Shown here: in pieces, positions 25,489-33,659 of the stretch | Layout of the letters: each line of letters starts with the position of its first letter | Numbering within the stretch: the first letter of the stretch is position 1 | Assembly (NCBI RefSeq): GCF_020405205.1 | Contig: NZ_CP084469.1 | Span: forward strand, 124,001-188,000 | DNA length: 64,000 nt | Source of the DNA: Natrinema salinisoli | GTDB lineage: Archaea > Halobacteriota > Halobacteria > Halobacteriales > Natrialbaceae | Reading direction: 5' to 3' | Translations under genes and position numbers: made by a program | The notes under the pieces: model-generated | Told to the model about the DNA's origin: nothing | Seen by the model: only the letters and a program-made list of their open reading frames with translations | The model's database searches: none

Positions 25489-25512
25489 CGAAGGAACGCG
25501 ACGGCTAGCCGT

Positions 25513-26298
25513 TCAGAGTGCTCCATCACCCTCATCATCAGTGACCGACTGATACACATCGCGGAGCTGATCAACCTGATCCGTATCTAGCTCTTCCCAC
25601 CGTTCCTCTCGCGGAATCACACGCCGATACAACCGTTCCTTCCGATCCATCAGCGTGCCGTACCGCTCCAAGTTAAACATCCGAGTAAGCGTACCAACAT
25701 TTTCTGCACGTTGAACCGCGATCGCTTCATACGATGGATAGTCCGCAGTATACATGATCGGCGTGATCTTCTCGTCGATATACTCTTCTACGACATCTTC
25801 CTCGAGATCCATATCCACGTAGTCCGGCCAATCAATGAATTCGCACCCGGCGTACCCGTCAACCTCGTAGTTGGCATGGTTTTCTGCATGCTCTGAGGTA
25901 TGGAACGCAACGACAGCCCACCACGTTTGATCACTGTCGAGTACGATATCTACCTCTTGCACTGGTGCATCCCGCCAGATACCCAGATAGTCGATCGCCA
26001 CACCCAGTGTTGCATCTGCTTCCTCGTCCGTTCCGATAACCAGTGTCGGCCAGCCTTTCTCAGTACTATCGACGGCCTCGAATTCACTCGCCGTGAAGTT
26101 CAACACGGAACTCGCGTTCACGGTCCGCTTCGGAATCGCGACCCCCAACGGCAGCGGAAGACCGATCTCTCCATTGTCAAGGGTGGACGTTAAGTCATCA
26201 AGTTCGACCATTTCTGCCGACAGGTTGGCACTGTACTGTCTTGATATTTTGTCTCGCATTCCGCTCACGGAAACCGTTGCAACCGGTGTATGACCCAC
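25513..26298 (-). CDS. Hypothetical protein
   Basis: A 261-residue acidic protein with a GTG start at 26298; an internal ATG at 26259 is possible. It contains strand-rich segments (GLPLPLGVAIPKRTVNASSV, WPTLVIGTDEEAD) and a helical C-terminus ending in VYQSVTDDEGDGAL. No conserved motif was recognised. It is flanked by about 210 bases of AT-rich sequence upstream (26299-26508) in which I see no gene. Confidence 0.5.
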   Translation of the reverse strand: MGHTPVATVSVSGMRDKISRQYSANLSAEMVELDDLTSTLDNGEIGLPLPLGVAIPKRTVNASSVLNFTASEFEAVDSTEKGWPTLVIGTDEEADATLGVAIDYLGIWRDAPVQEVDIVLDSDQTWWAVVAFHTSEHAENHANYEVDGYAGCEFIDWPDYVDMDLEEDVVEEYIDEKITPIMYTADYPSYEAIAVQRAENVGTLTRMFNLERYGTLMDRKERLYRRVIPREERWEELDTDQVDQLRDVYQSVTDDEGDGAL

Positions 26299-26508
26299 CG
26301 GTCATCGTTAGAGACTTCCGATCATCACCGTTTCAAACCATGTTCTCCACTGCCTCGATTATAGCGATACAGCAAATACTCGAAAATAAGACAAAACAGA
26401 TCAGGATTTTCTTGTACTCAAAGTAAGTGGTGCAGTGCTGTCGGCCGAATTTGGAGGTACAATTAAACGCTAGTGTGTAGAACGGTCTATTGACAGGTGA
26501 TCTGATAG

Positions 26509-26784
26509 ATGTCCCGGGCTGCTGATCCCCGTCCACCACTCCCCGACTGGGTGCTAGAGGCGTACACCGTACTCACCGACGCCATCACCGAGCATGATCG
26601 TGGTGAGAGTCATCGTCAGGTCCAGGCGATTCCCCGTGACGACGCGATCGAGGTACTGCTCTCTACTGACGAGCTAGACCTCGAGCCAGAGGACGCCGAC
26701 TATGCATTGACACGGCTGCTTGACCGTGGATACTTCTACGAGGTCGACAGCGAACTCCGTGTGACCACTCCGTCAGAAGCATAA
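26509..26784 (+). CDS. Small winged-helix-like haloarchaeal protein
   Basis: The 91-residue product reads PLPDWVLEAYTVLTDAI, then DDAIEVLLSTDELDLEPED and ADYALTRLLDRGYFYEVDSE. The helix, helix and two-strand wing layout resembles short winged-helix proteins common on haloarchaeal plasmids. ATG at 26509. It stands alone. DNA binding is likely but not proven. Confidence 0.6.
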   Translation: MSRAADPRPPLPDWVLEAYTVLTDAITEHDRGESHRQVQAIPRDDAIEVLLSTDELDLEPEDADYALTRLLDRGYFYEVDSELRVTTPSEA

Positions 26785-26785
26785 C

Positions 26786-26799
26786 TCCGAACGTTCAGA
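26786..26799. promoter_or_regulatory. GAACGTTC palindrome between convergent genes
   Basis: TCCGAACGTTCAGA lies 1 base after the stop of the small winged-helix gene and 32 bases before the end of the membrane-protein gene. It matches the operator family, but there is no promoter nearby. It could be a non-regulatory site, a terminator stem or a nucleoid-type binding site. Confidence 0.35.
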
Positions 26800-26831
26800 G
26801 TCCACAGGAATTGGACACCAGCAAAAAACGG

Positions 26832-27578
26832 TCACGCTGCGGCAGTGCGGAGTTCCATGTAAGCTTGCCACGTCACCACGGCACCGATCACGGACGGGAT
26901 CAGTACTACCAGTCCGAGCCACGGATCATGCCCGTACGCCATATCCACTCTGACGGTATAGACACCGGCCAAACTCATCACAGCGGCGATCCCACCGTTG
27001 ATCCACAGTCCCATCCTGTCACCATCCCGTCCGTCAAGCGCCGAGATCACGATCAGCGTCCCGACCAAGAGGAACAGGATCCCCAGTAGGATTTCACCCC
27101 TGGCCATCCAGGACTCGGCGGTCGCTGCCTCGTACACGCCCAGCACTCCTGGCGCGAAAAACATGAGACTGTACACGAGGAACACTGCCAAGTACAGGTC
27201 GGCCCAGTTCCCGGGTTCGACATCCCGGTCCTCCGGTTCGGCAGGAAGTATCTCTCGGTCGAACGATACCGGCAGCCACTCTTGAAGATTCGGCGTGCCC
27301 CGTACCATCACCACGGCACCGACCGCTACAACCCCGACACATACCAATACCAGCCCCACGGCGGCAAGCCGCACAGTCGAAAGCGGTCCAATCCCTCCTG
27401 TCTCCTCGATCACCACGTTGAGCCCGCTAATACCGACAAGTACACCGATACAGATCAAAATAAATCCGTAGTACAGCCTGTTCCATATGGACTCGTCCGC
27501 TGCCTCCTCGTCCGGCGTCTCCGGTGACCGAGCGGTCCCGCCCCGCGATCGCTCATGCTCTGTGCTATCGAACCCCAT
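26832..27578 (-). CDS. Polytopic membrane protein
   Basis: The 248-residue product has about six transmembrane helices, for example LYYGFILICIGVLVGISGL, AAVGLVLVCVGVVAVGAVVM, LAVFLVYSLMFFAPGVLGVY and EILLGILFLLVGTLIVISAL. A charged N-terminus precedes them. It may be a small transporter or an immunity-type membrane protein. No family recognised. Confidence 0.55.
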   Translation of the reverse strand: MGFDSTEHERSRGGTARSPETPDEEAADESIWNRLYYGFILICIGVLVGISGLNVVIEETGGIGPLSTVRLAAVGLVLVCVGVVAVGAVVMVRGTPNLQEWLPVSFDREILPAEPEDRDVEPGNWADLYLAVFLVYSLMFFAPGVLGVYEAATAESWMARGEILLGILFLLVGTLIVISALDGRDGDRMGLWINGGIAAVMSLAGVYTVRVDMAYGHDPWLGLVVLIPSVIGAVVTWQAYMELRTAAA

Positions 27579-27621
27579 GATACACGTACACGCTCCAGCA
27601 ACCTAGATTTTACGGGAGACA

Positions 27622-27906
27622 TCAGGAACGTGGTGAATCCACGGTGCTAACGCATTGCTCCGCCGTGTCCAACAACTCGTGTCGGTTCTGTCGTTTCCAC
27701 CGCTCGAAAAATTGTTTTGTGAGCTGTGTGCTCTGCGGGACGATGGCTTCGAGATCGTATCGTGGCTCCTCACTCCCTGGGCTACGCCGGTCGCGAACGT
27801 ACACTACTACGTCCAGATTGTAGTAGAACGCGTACTGCCGCTTCAGTTCCTGGCGCCACGCTCGGTTCCAGACGTACACCCAGTCCGCGGTATCCGTCAC
27901 CACAAG
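27622..27906 (-). CDS. Hypothetical protein, 5' end uncertain (possible frameshift)
   Basis: The product of about 94 residues reads DTADWVYVWNRAWRQELKRQ and FYYNLDVVVYVRDRR, which look like a real alpha/beta domain. The same frame stays open and protein-like upstream to about 28032 (EPLLEEITARIERIDPDRES), but has no start codon there. A TATA-like TTAAA (about 28060) and a GTG at 28036 lie ahead but in a frame shifted by one base. The gene probably begins at 28036 and is interrupted by a one-base indel, or starts late at 27906. Confidence 0.45.
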   Translation of the reverse strand, partial: LVVTDTADWVYVWNRAWRQELKRQYAFYYNLDVVVYVRDRRSPGSEEPRYDLEAIVPQSTQLTKQFFERWKRQNRHELLDTAEQCVSTVDSPRS

Positions 27907-28107
27907 CGTATACGGGTTGCCGTTCCCGCTTTCCCGGTCCGGGTCGATGCGTTCGATCCGGGCGGTGATTTCCTCAAGAAGGGGTTCGGTTACGCCGGTA
28001 TTCCGAGATGCACTGGTCGCGTCGATCGTATCTCACTGTAACAGTATGCGGAATGCAGGTTTAAGAGGGTATGAGTGGTGGTTCCGGGAGTTCCGGGATT
28101 GATGCGG

Positions 28108-28266
28108 TCAGTGTTTCTTCTTGCAGGCGTGGCAGACGTGTTTGGAGATCCACGAGCCAGCATCTTTGTAGATACGGTGCTCGAAGGAGCAGGCGATACA
28201 CAGCGTGCCACCGCAGAAGTGGCAGTTCCTATTCGCGCTTGACGCGTTGCAGCTTTTGCAACCCAT
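28108..28266 (-). CDS. Small Cys-rich zinc protein (52 aa)
   Basis: From ATG at 28266 to TGA at 28108 the minus strand encodes 52 residues with eight Cys in CxxC-like pairs: CKSCNASS, CHFCGGTLCIAC and VCHACKKKH. This is enough for two zinc sites. The cysteine spacing recalls treble-clef or LIM-like fingers. The length is below common gene-calling limits, so it is easily missed. Confidence 0.65.
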   Translation of the reverse strand: MGCKSCNASSANRNCHFCGGTLCIACSFEHRIYKDAGSWISKHVCHACKKKH

Positions 28267-28429
28267 ATGCGATCGTTCGTGTTCGACGGATAAACGGCAC
28301 TCAGGACACCCGGTGAGTGCGGTGATCCGCCACGGCTATGACGGACCGGGTCCCAGCGCTCCTTCAGAACTCTTCGAGGCCCCCTAGAACCATGACATCT
28401 TATATCGATGAAACTTGAATACCAATCTA

Positions 28430-28753
28430 ATGGCACAAAAACGTATTACCGATTACGAAGACGCTGGCCACAAAATGCAGCTGGTGATCGACTACTGTGC
28501 TCGCCATGCAGTCGTCCCTCGCAAAGACGACGATCCAGACCTGACTGAACCGTGGACCGGTGTCTCAACAGAAACCGTCCAAGAAGGCGTTCGCAAAGAG
28601 TTTGGAGAAGATATCGGGAACGGAACAGCCACCTACACGTGGCAACGGCTTGGTGCTGACCATGATGTCAACGCCGCACTGTCCTTCCTGAAAGACCGGC
28701 GGAAAGCCCTCCTCGATACTGGTCTCGAAGAGTTGGCCGCCTGGAAACCATAA
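28430..28753 (+). CDS. Hypothetical protein
   Basis: A 107-residue protein from ATG at 28430 (MAQKRITDYEDAGHKMQ). It has helical ends and a middle with VSTETVQEGVRKEFGEDIG that could be a helix-turn-helix. A TATA-like tatatcgat lies 30 bases upstream. The TTG/ATG five codons earlier is ignored because it lies in the promoter. Function unknown. Confidence 0.5.
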   Translation: MAQKRITDYEDAGHKMQLVIDYCARHAVVPRKDDDPDLTEPWTGVSTETVQEGVRKEFGEDIGNGTATYTWQRLGADHDVNAALSFLKDRRKALLDTGLEELAAWKP

Positions 28754-28781
28754 TACTATCCAGAGCTGGACTCCGAGAAGG

Positions 28782-29174
28782 TCATCCCCACTCTGCCGCC
28801 AAGTCATCTCGTATATTTTCGAAGATGCTCTCCTTCGTTCCTCCTTCTGGCGAATATTGGAGTTGGTCGATTAACGTGAAAAACCGGTCACTGGGAATCT
28901 GCTGATCTTTATTCACAACAACGGCTGAAAGCGGTGGACGTCCTGCTTTATCTTCCATTCTACTGATGGTTCCAAGAACCACACTCATATACCGCTGCTT
29001 ATCAGTATGAATCTGGTCAGCCAACGTCTTATACTCGATAAGCTCTCGGTCCCCCGCCTTTTGTTTGAGTATTGGATAGGCATCTTCTACACGGCGACGA
29101 AGCGTTTCTCTCCGCGGATTATAGTCGGTCCCCTGGTAGAATTGCAGTACCTGTTCAAAGTGTTCTTCGTTCAT
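28782..29174 (-). CDS. Hypothetical protein
   Basis: A 130-residue protein from ATG at 29174 (MNEEHFEQVLQFYQGTDY). It reads RRVEDAYPILKQKAGDREL, then VVLGTISRMEDKAGRPPLSA, then FFTLIDQLQYSPEGG. The core VVVNKDQQIPSDRFF recalls helical domains of restriction-associated proteins, but the family is not recognised. Confidence 0.5.
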   Translation of the reverse strand: MNEEHFEQVLQFYQGTDYNPRRETLRRRVEDAYPILKQKAGDRELIEYKTLADQIHTDKQRYMSVVLGTISRMEDKAGRPPLSAVVVNKDQQIPSDRFFTLIDQLQYSPEGGTKESIFENIRDDLAAEWG

Positions 29175-29214
29175 ACAGTCGATATGTCGTGTACGGACGA
29201 AATGTCTTACTGTC

Positions 29215-29772
29215 TCAGAACCCGTACTTCCCGCGTCCCTGATCACGAGCCTGGTCCTTCAGTTCCTCGCGAGCGTTACCCCACCGGGCAAAAAAGGACT
29301 GCCCGCTCCGCACACCGTCGAGCGTCTCAGTCACGACCTCTGACCTGTCCGCGTCTGCCTCCTCAAGTCGTCCCTCTATCTCCCTCTCAATCTCGCGAAA
29401 CGCCTCTTCAACGACATCGATCTTCGTGTCAAACTCGTTGGATTCTTCCACAGCCTCTTCGTCGAACATCGCCCGGTAATTGTTGACCGGTGCCAACTGC
29501 GTGTTCACGTCCCGATTCGGTGCCTGCGCGATCATACTGGCCGCGAAGTACATCCGAGTTTTGTCCCTTTCATCCGCCGGCACATCAATGAATAACGCAG
29601 CTCCGAGGAGATAGTCATCACGGCGTTTATCCGCCGGTTCTCCGTTCGGTCCCTGTCGAAATCGTGGACCGAGGACATCGTCTACAGCCTCGTACAGAAG
29701 AGGGTGCGCTCCGTACGGGGGGCTGCATCTCACGTCCAATTCACCTGGGTCTATGGCTCCAAGTCCTGCCAT
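29215..29772 (-). CDS. Hypothetical protein
   Basis: A 185-residue acidic protein from ATG at 29772 (MAGLGAIDPGELDVRCSPPY). The centre is charged and helical (EEAFREIEREIEGRLEEAD), probably a coiled coil. It ends DQARDQGRGKYGF. It is separated from the gene downstream by 40 bases. No family recognised. Confidence 0.5.
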   Translation of the reverse strand: MAGLGAIDPGELDVRCSPPYGAHPLLYEAVDDVLGPRFRQGPNGEPADKRRDDYLLGAALFIDVPADERDKTRMYFAASMIAQAPNRDVNTQLAPVNNYRAMFDEEAVEESNEFDTKIDVVEEAFREIEREIEGRLEEADADRSEVVTETLDGVRSGQSFFARWGNAREELKDQARDQGRGKYGF

Positions 29773-29838
29773 AGTATCCCTTTGCAGCGGTACAATAGTC
29801 AATCCGACGGACAGTTAGGACCTCATTCTACTAGACCG

Positions 29839-29891
29839 GAATGACGCTAGAAGAGAATGAGCGAATGACGAATGAGTGAATGCCGGAATGA
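29839..29891. repeat. Iteron-like GAATGA direct repeats
   Basis: Five copies of GAATGA start at 29839, 29855, 29863, 29870 and 29886, with a sixth variant GAATGC at 29878. From the second copy on the spacing is 7-8 bases. A hairpin (GGGCG ... CGCCC, 29896-29911) and a GAACGTTC palindrome (29954-29965) follow in the same 234-base intergenic region (29803-30036). Short iterons next to palindromes can mark plasmid origins or partition sites, but no replication initiator gene is adjacent. Confidence 0.5.
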
Positions 29892-30036
29892 GGAAGGGCG
29901 AAGCCACGCCCGAAGGTAACACCATGCTGTCCGGGTGAACCCAGTTCATCCAATGAACGTTCTCACAGCCCCACCTCCCAAATGGAAGCGCGGTTCTGAA
30001 TAAACACTTACGTCAAACCTGTACCTGCATCGAAAT

Positions 30037-30600
30037 GTGACCGCGCAGACGGAGGAATCGGACGAGACCGGTGACGCCAGCAAGGACGAGGACGAGGCAG
30101 CTACCGAGCCCGCATACGATATCGAGACATATCGACATGCACTGGAAGAAGCCCGTCGTACCTTGGATCAACAGCTCGAGGCGTTCAACGACGTGACTGA
30201 CAAAGCGTGGCGCATCGTCCAGATGAACGGAATCATTGCCACCGTCTACACCGCGGCTGTTGCAAATGCCCTCCCAGAACTATCGTTTACGTACCTCAGT
30301 GGAATCCCCATCGGCTTGGGCCTAATCCTCCTCGGCGTCTCCGTCTACCTCGCTACAGAGGGTCAAGAAGCGCAAACAGTGACGATCGGACAAAGCAGTG
30401 ACGCATTCGAAAGCCTCCGAGCAACCGACCCGCCCGAAATCGCATACCTCTACGAGACACTGAAAGACTACGAGACCTGGATAGACCAAGTCAACGAGAA
30501 AACGACAACGAATGGCGATACCGTCAACACCGCGAAACGCGCATTAATCGTGGGCGTAGTCTTTATCGTCATCGGGACATTACTAGCAGTTGTTGTATGA
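30037..30600 (+). CDS. Membrane protein with coiled-coil and 2-3 TM helices
   Basis: The 187-residue product has an acidic N-terminus and a helix (YRHALEEARRTLDQQLEAF). Two closely spaced membrane helices follow (MNGIIATVYTAAVANAL and SGIPIGLGLILLGVSVYLA). After a cytoplasmic domain comes a C-terminal helix (ALIVGVVFIVIGTLLAVVV). This layout is like 2TM effectors such as SLATT proteins in defence systems, but no sensor partner is linked. The GTG at 30037 is the start. It overlaps the next micro-gene (ATGA). Confidence 0.55.
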   Translation: MTAQTEESDETGDASKDEDEAATEPAYDIETYRHALEEARRTLDQQLEAFNDVTDKAWRIVQMNGIIATVYTAAVANALPELSFTYLSGIPIGLGLILLGVSVYLATEGQEAQTVTIGQSSDAFESLRATDPPEIAYLYETLKDYETWIDQVNEKTTTNGDTVNTAKRALIVGVVFIVIGTLLAVVV

Positions 30601-30767
30601 GCAACGACGGAAATTCCAACGAATCCGGACAATCTGCGGCCGACGCCGCATCCGAATCCGGATTCGAGTCAAGCGGCCAGGACACGTCGAAGGGCAGGTT
30701 CAACTCGGACGGCAAAAGTTCGACGGTCGAAAAAGCTGGCGGAGATTCCTCGGGATCAGACGAGTAA
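30597..30767 (+). CDS. Low-complexity Ser/Gly/Asp-rich micro-protein (56 aa)
   Basis: Read from ATG at 30597, overlapping the previous stop (ATGA), to TAA at 30767. The product is rich in Ser, Gly, Asp and Asn (SNDGNSNESGQSAADAASES) and likely disordered. Coupled translation with the membrane protein suggests a partner or regulator role. Confidence 0.5.
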   Translation: MSNDGNSNESGQSAADAASESGFESSGQDTSKGRFNSDGKSSTVEKAGGDSSGSDE

Positions 30768-30842
30768 ACGGACCGGCGCGGTCTGCACAGAGCGAAACCA
30801 TTTTCTTTAACGCAAAACCGTCTCCGCGAACGACTGCTGGAT

Positions 30843-30935
30843 CTAGACCACCTCTTTGCACGGCGTTTTCGGATGGTGGTACCGGCCGCAGTAGATGCAC
30901 AGTTCGGGCCGTCCTTTACTGTGACCACCGTGCAA
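30843..30935 (-). CDS. Possible 30-aa zinc-knuckle protein
   Basis: A TTG at 30935 overlapping the end of the upstream gene opens a 30-codon frame to TAG at 30843. It reads MHGGHSKGRPELCIYCGRYH, then HPKTPCKEVV. C-x2-C-x3-H-x5-C is close to a CCHC zinc knuckle. The size and TTG start make it uncertain, but the motif and overlap fit the element's gene style. Confidence 0.4.
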   Translation of the reverse strand: MHGGHSKGRPELCIYCGRYHHPKTPCKEVV

Positions 30936-31209
30936 GCGCCATCTGACCGTCTCGCTCCGCTTTTACAAGGATGCTGCCTACTTCGTCTATTGCGACGACC
31001 TCTTTCCCGGTGCGTCGGCTGACCGTTACCTGGTCCGTCTGGAGCGTGATAGCCTCGACGTCTTTGTGTCCCTGACTGACAGCGCGGCCGTCTACCAGAT
31101 TAACGCGCCAGATACGACCGTACATCTCGGGCACGATATCCTGCTGATCCACATGGTAGAAGCCGGTCGCTCGTTCCTCACCCAACTGGACAACAGTCTC
31201 CTTGATCAC
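30916..31209 (-). CDS. Hypothetical beta-rich protein
   Basis: A 97-residue protein from ATG at 31209. Strands such as RIWRVNLVDGRAVSQGH, ITLQTDQVTVSRRTGK and VVAIDEVGSILVKAER suggest a small beta-barrel (OB or SH3-like). It overlaps the HTH gene upstream (ATGA). Likely part of the operon starting at 35.0 kb. Confidence 0.5.
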   Translation of the reverse strand: MIKETVVQLGEERATGFYHVDQQDIVPEMYGRIWRVNLVDGRAVSQGHKDVEAITLQTDQVTVSRRTGKEVVAIDEVGSILVKAERDGQMALARWSQ

Positions 31210-31469
31210 TGCTCCACCACCTCGAGGTCAGCGTCCGCGATCTCATTATGCAGTTCAACTGCGAGCATCGCGATCAACCGTAGCCGTGTCTCCTCTTCCA
31301 TCGTCCGGAATCGGCGCTTGTACCGGTGCAGCGTGTTCCGCGAGATTCCGGTATCCTTCTTGATTTCACGGATATTGTATGCTAACCCGCGGCAGACGTA
31401 CTGTTTCGCGTTTTCTGGTGTCAGATTGTAGTCCTTCAATAGCTGATCGAGTGATTTCAGTGTCACCAC
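31206..31469 (-). CDS. HTH DNA-binding protein
   Basis: An 87-residue protein whose centre (YNIREIKKDTGISRNTLHRY) is a good helix-turn-helix with the turn at TGIS. The C-terminal helix (EEETRLRLIAMLAVELHNEI) may dimerise. It starts at 31469 with GTG. It probably regulates part of the element. Confidence 0.6.
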   Translation of the reverse strand: MVTLKSLDQLLKDYNLTPENAKQYVCRGLAYNIREIKKDTGISRNTLHRYKRRFRTMEEETRLRLIAMLAVELHNEIADADLEVVEQ

Positions 31470-31490
31470 CTGAAATGCAGCGGCCGGGAG

Positions 31491-31622
31491 CTACCCGGAC
31501 CACTGCGACAGATCGGCCTGCGTCAATCCGCTGTCACCGGCATCCTCGTCCTCACGATCATCGTCGTTCTTCTCCTGAAGGCGGCCCCTGTCCGTCAACG
31601 TCGAACCACGCCATAGGCTCAC
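31491..31622 (-). CDS. Small acidic protein (43 aa)
   Basis: GTG at 31622 overlaps the stop of the methyltransferase-like gene (GTGA), preceded by GGTGGTGAT. The frame runs to TAG at 31491. The product is hydrophilic (RLQEKNDDDREDEDAGDSG). The coupling signal supports it; no function is apparent. Confidence 0.5.
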   Translation of the reverse strand: MSLWRGSTLTDRGRLQEKNDDDREDEDAGDSGLTQADLSQWSG

Positions 31623-32410
31623 GACGTATCACCACCGTACTCGTCGAACGTGGCCTGGCGCAGTTCCACATCTACCGCGTCCAGAGCTGGTGAATCCGCG
31701 CTGATGTCGTCCTCCGCTATTTGTTCGTCGTCGGTGTCCGATGTGGACAAGGCGGCCTCAAACGGATTCCCGTACTCCTCTGGATCGAGTTCGCGGACAC
31801 TACCACCGAAGGGACTGCTCCGGGTCTGCCACAGCCGCCGGGCCTCCACCCGGAGCGAGTCACCGAGGACCGCGTACCCGTCTACGTTGAATAGGCAGAG
31901 GTTGAGCGCGGTCATCTTGCCGCACATGGGGTCCTTGTCCTGTCCGTAGAACACCGCAGCCTCCACGTCGTCAGGGATGGCCTGGGCCGCACTTATGAGC
32001 ATCCGACCGCTGCCACACGCCGGATCAGCTACCGTCAATGGATCATCTTGACTGTACTGCGTACTGTCCACATCGTCGAGGTTCATCGCTGCCATCGCAT
32101 CGGAGACGTTGTGCGGCGTGAAGTACTGGCCGAACGCATCACTGCTCTGGCCGTACGCCTCGTAGATCACACCGAGCAGGTCGGCATCCGTTGCCGCCAT
32201 ACCCTGCTGGAGCTGGGCGAATGCTTCCGTGAAGTAGTCGATCTCGCGGTTACCTTCCGGCCGGTCGTTGTCGTACTGTTCCACGATCTCGAGGTACGGA
32301 TCGTCCCGCCGCTGCAACGCGTACAGCATCAGATCAAGCCAGTCATCGAACACGTTGTGACGGCTGTACCTTTGCTGCTCGATCGCGGTCAGTGCGTCCG
32401 TGACCGGCAT
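31619..32410 (-). CDS. N-6 DNA methylase-like protein lacking the NPPY motif
   Basis: The 263-residue protein resembles the HsdM core. FGQYFTPHNVSDAM is the typical segment before the SAM site, ADPACGSGRMLISAA is motif I, and FYGQDKDPMCGKMTALNL is motif II. The region that should carry NPPY/NPPF (motif IV) is replaced by an acidic C-terminus. Catalysis is therefore doubtful. Truncated methylases of this type occur in haloviruses and plasmids. It could bind SAM or DNA as a decoy, or be a decaying gene. Confidence 0.75.
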   Translation of the reverse strand: MPVTDALTAIEQQRYSRHNVFDDWLDLMLYALQRRDDPYLEIVEQYDNDRPEGNREIDYFTEAFAQLQQGMAATDADLLGVIYEAYGQSSDAFGQYFTPHNVSDAMAAMNLDDVDSTQYSQDDPLTVADPACGSGRMLISAAQAIPDDVEAAVFYGQDKDPMCGKMTALNLCLFNVDGYAVLGDSLRVEARRLWQTRSSPFGGSVRELDPEEYGNPFEAALSTSDTDDEQIAEDDISADSPALDAVDVELRQATFDEYGGDTS

Positions 32411-32451
32411 GACGTGTTCTCTGTATTTGTGGTATTCTGGGCCGGTGCCGA

Positions 32452-33264
32452 TCAGGTACCACCCTGCTCGATCATCTGTTCCAGCATCTCGTTCAGCGTT
32501 TCCGGCTTCTCTGTGAACGCATCAAGTGACGCCTGTTCCGACGGCTGCAGGTCGTGTTTCTCCACGAAGAAATTCGGGTGGTCCACCCGGCCCGGTACGG
32601 CACCGATATGCATCTGTGGGTTGCCGAACGGCGGCTGCGTCATGACATCGATCCGCTTCCCGAAGATGAACGTCCGCTTCCGGCGCTGTGGAACACCATA
32701 GTTCGCGGCGTTCAAGATATCCCATGTGACGTTGTACCCACCCTGCCGGAACTCGTCGCACACCCGCTGAATCACGTCGCCATCCTCCATCGTTGCTAAT
32801 CCCGGTACGTTCTCCATCACGAAGAACACGGGCTTGGCCTGATGCACGATGCGGACCATCTCCAGGTATAGCGCGTTCCGTTCGTCGTCCGGGTCACGGT
32901 TCCCCGCCATCGAAAACCCTTGGCACGGTGGACCGCCGAAGATCACAGTGATCCCGCCGACACCGACATCTGCGGCCTCCAGAATCTCTGACGTGCCAAC
33001 CTCACGGATGTCCTCTTGGATAATCGTCGACTCCGTATGATCGTTGAACGCCTCCATGTTCAGTCGCAGCGTATCGCAGGCGGTCTCCTCGTTCTCCACC
33101 ATGACGCGAACATCAAACCCGGCCTGCTCGAATCCCAGATCAAACCCGCCTGCCCCGGTGAACAGACTGACACCAATCGGCGGGTCGCAGTGACCGAGCC
33201 GTTCCTGCAAGTCCTGCTCGTCCTCATACCAGAACTGCCCCATCGGACTGCTGTTCTCAATCAC
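32452..33264 (-). CDS. C5-cytosine DNA methyltransferase
   Basis: A 270-residue protein with the canonical order. SLFTGAGGFDLGFEQAG is motif I, FGGPPCQGFSMAGN is motif IV with the catalytic Cys, FVMENVPGL is motif VI (ENV) and GVPQRRKRTFIFG is motif VIII. The target-recognition region and motifs IX-X are short, so it is near the lower size limit of the family. No cognate endonuclease is adjacent, which suggests an orphan methylase protecting the element or masking host restriction sites. Confidence 0.85.
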   Translation of the reverse strand: MIENSSPMGQFWYEDEQDLQERLGHCDPPIGVSLFTGAGGFDLGFEQAGFDVRVMVENEETACDTLRLNMEAFNDHTESTIIQEDIREVGTSEILEAADVGVGGITVIFGGPPCQGFSMAGNRDPDDERNALYLEMVRIVHQAKPVFFVMENVPGLATMEDGDVIQRVCDEFRQGGYNVTWDILNAANYGVPQRRKRTFIFGKRIDVMTQPPFGNPQMHIGAVPGRVDHPNFFVEKHDLQPSEQASLDAFTEKPETLNEMLEQMIEQGGT

Positions 33265-33659
33265 TCTGCGCCACCCTCGATAACGATATCTGCGTAGTTT
33301 GCTCCGCCTTGATCGACGCGGATGAACTCGCTCGTGCCCAGCGTTTGCAGCACCAGATCAACGTCCTCTGGGAGAGCGTGAGTAAAGACGAGTCCGGCAA
33401 CGTGCCGATCCTCGTCACCTCCATATGCCGTCTGTGACCGTCCACTGTCGTCACCATATTCGGCGATGTGATCCCATGCACTGCTGTCGTCGTGGAACTG
33501 TTTTCCACAGGAGCAGGCGTACCAGTAGCCGTCACGGTCGCCGCTGTGATCTGCGACCACGCCGGGACCGGTCGGCACAAGGCCGCCACCGCCTTCTGTC
33601 ATCCCCATCGGGATTTCCCGGACCAGTGACTCGTACTTCGTCAATTGGTGTTCACTCAC
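33261..33659 (-). CDS. Zinc-binding hypothetical protein
   Basis: A 132-residue protein from GTG at 33659 (GTG AGT GAA). YACSCGKQFHDDSSAWDHI is a C2H2-like finger (CxC...H). The C-terminal half (DLVLQTLGTSEFIRVDQGGA) is an alpha/beta domain. It overlaps the methyltransferase gene by 4 bases and the upstream small ribbon gene by 8. Function unknown. Confidence 0.55.
   Translation of the reverse strand: MSEHQLTKYESLVREIPMGMTEGGGGLVPTGPGVVADHSGDRDGYWYACSCGKQFHDDSSAWDHIAEYGDDSGRSQTAYGGDEDRHVAGLVFTHALPEDVDLVLQTLGTSEFIRVDQGGANYADIVIEGGAE

Noticed and set aside
29839-29891. CRISPR array
   Set aside because: Repeats are 6 bases with 1-10 base gaps, far too short for CRISPR; no cas genes in the window.
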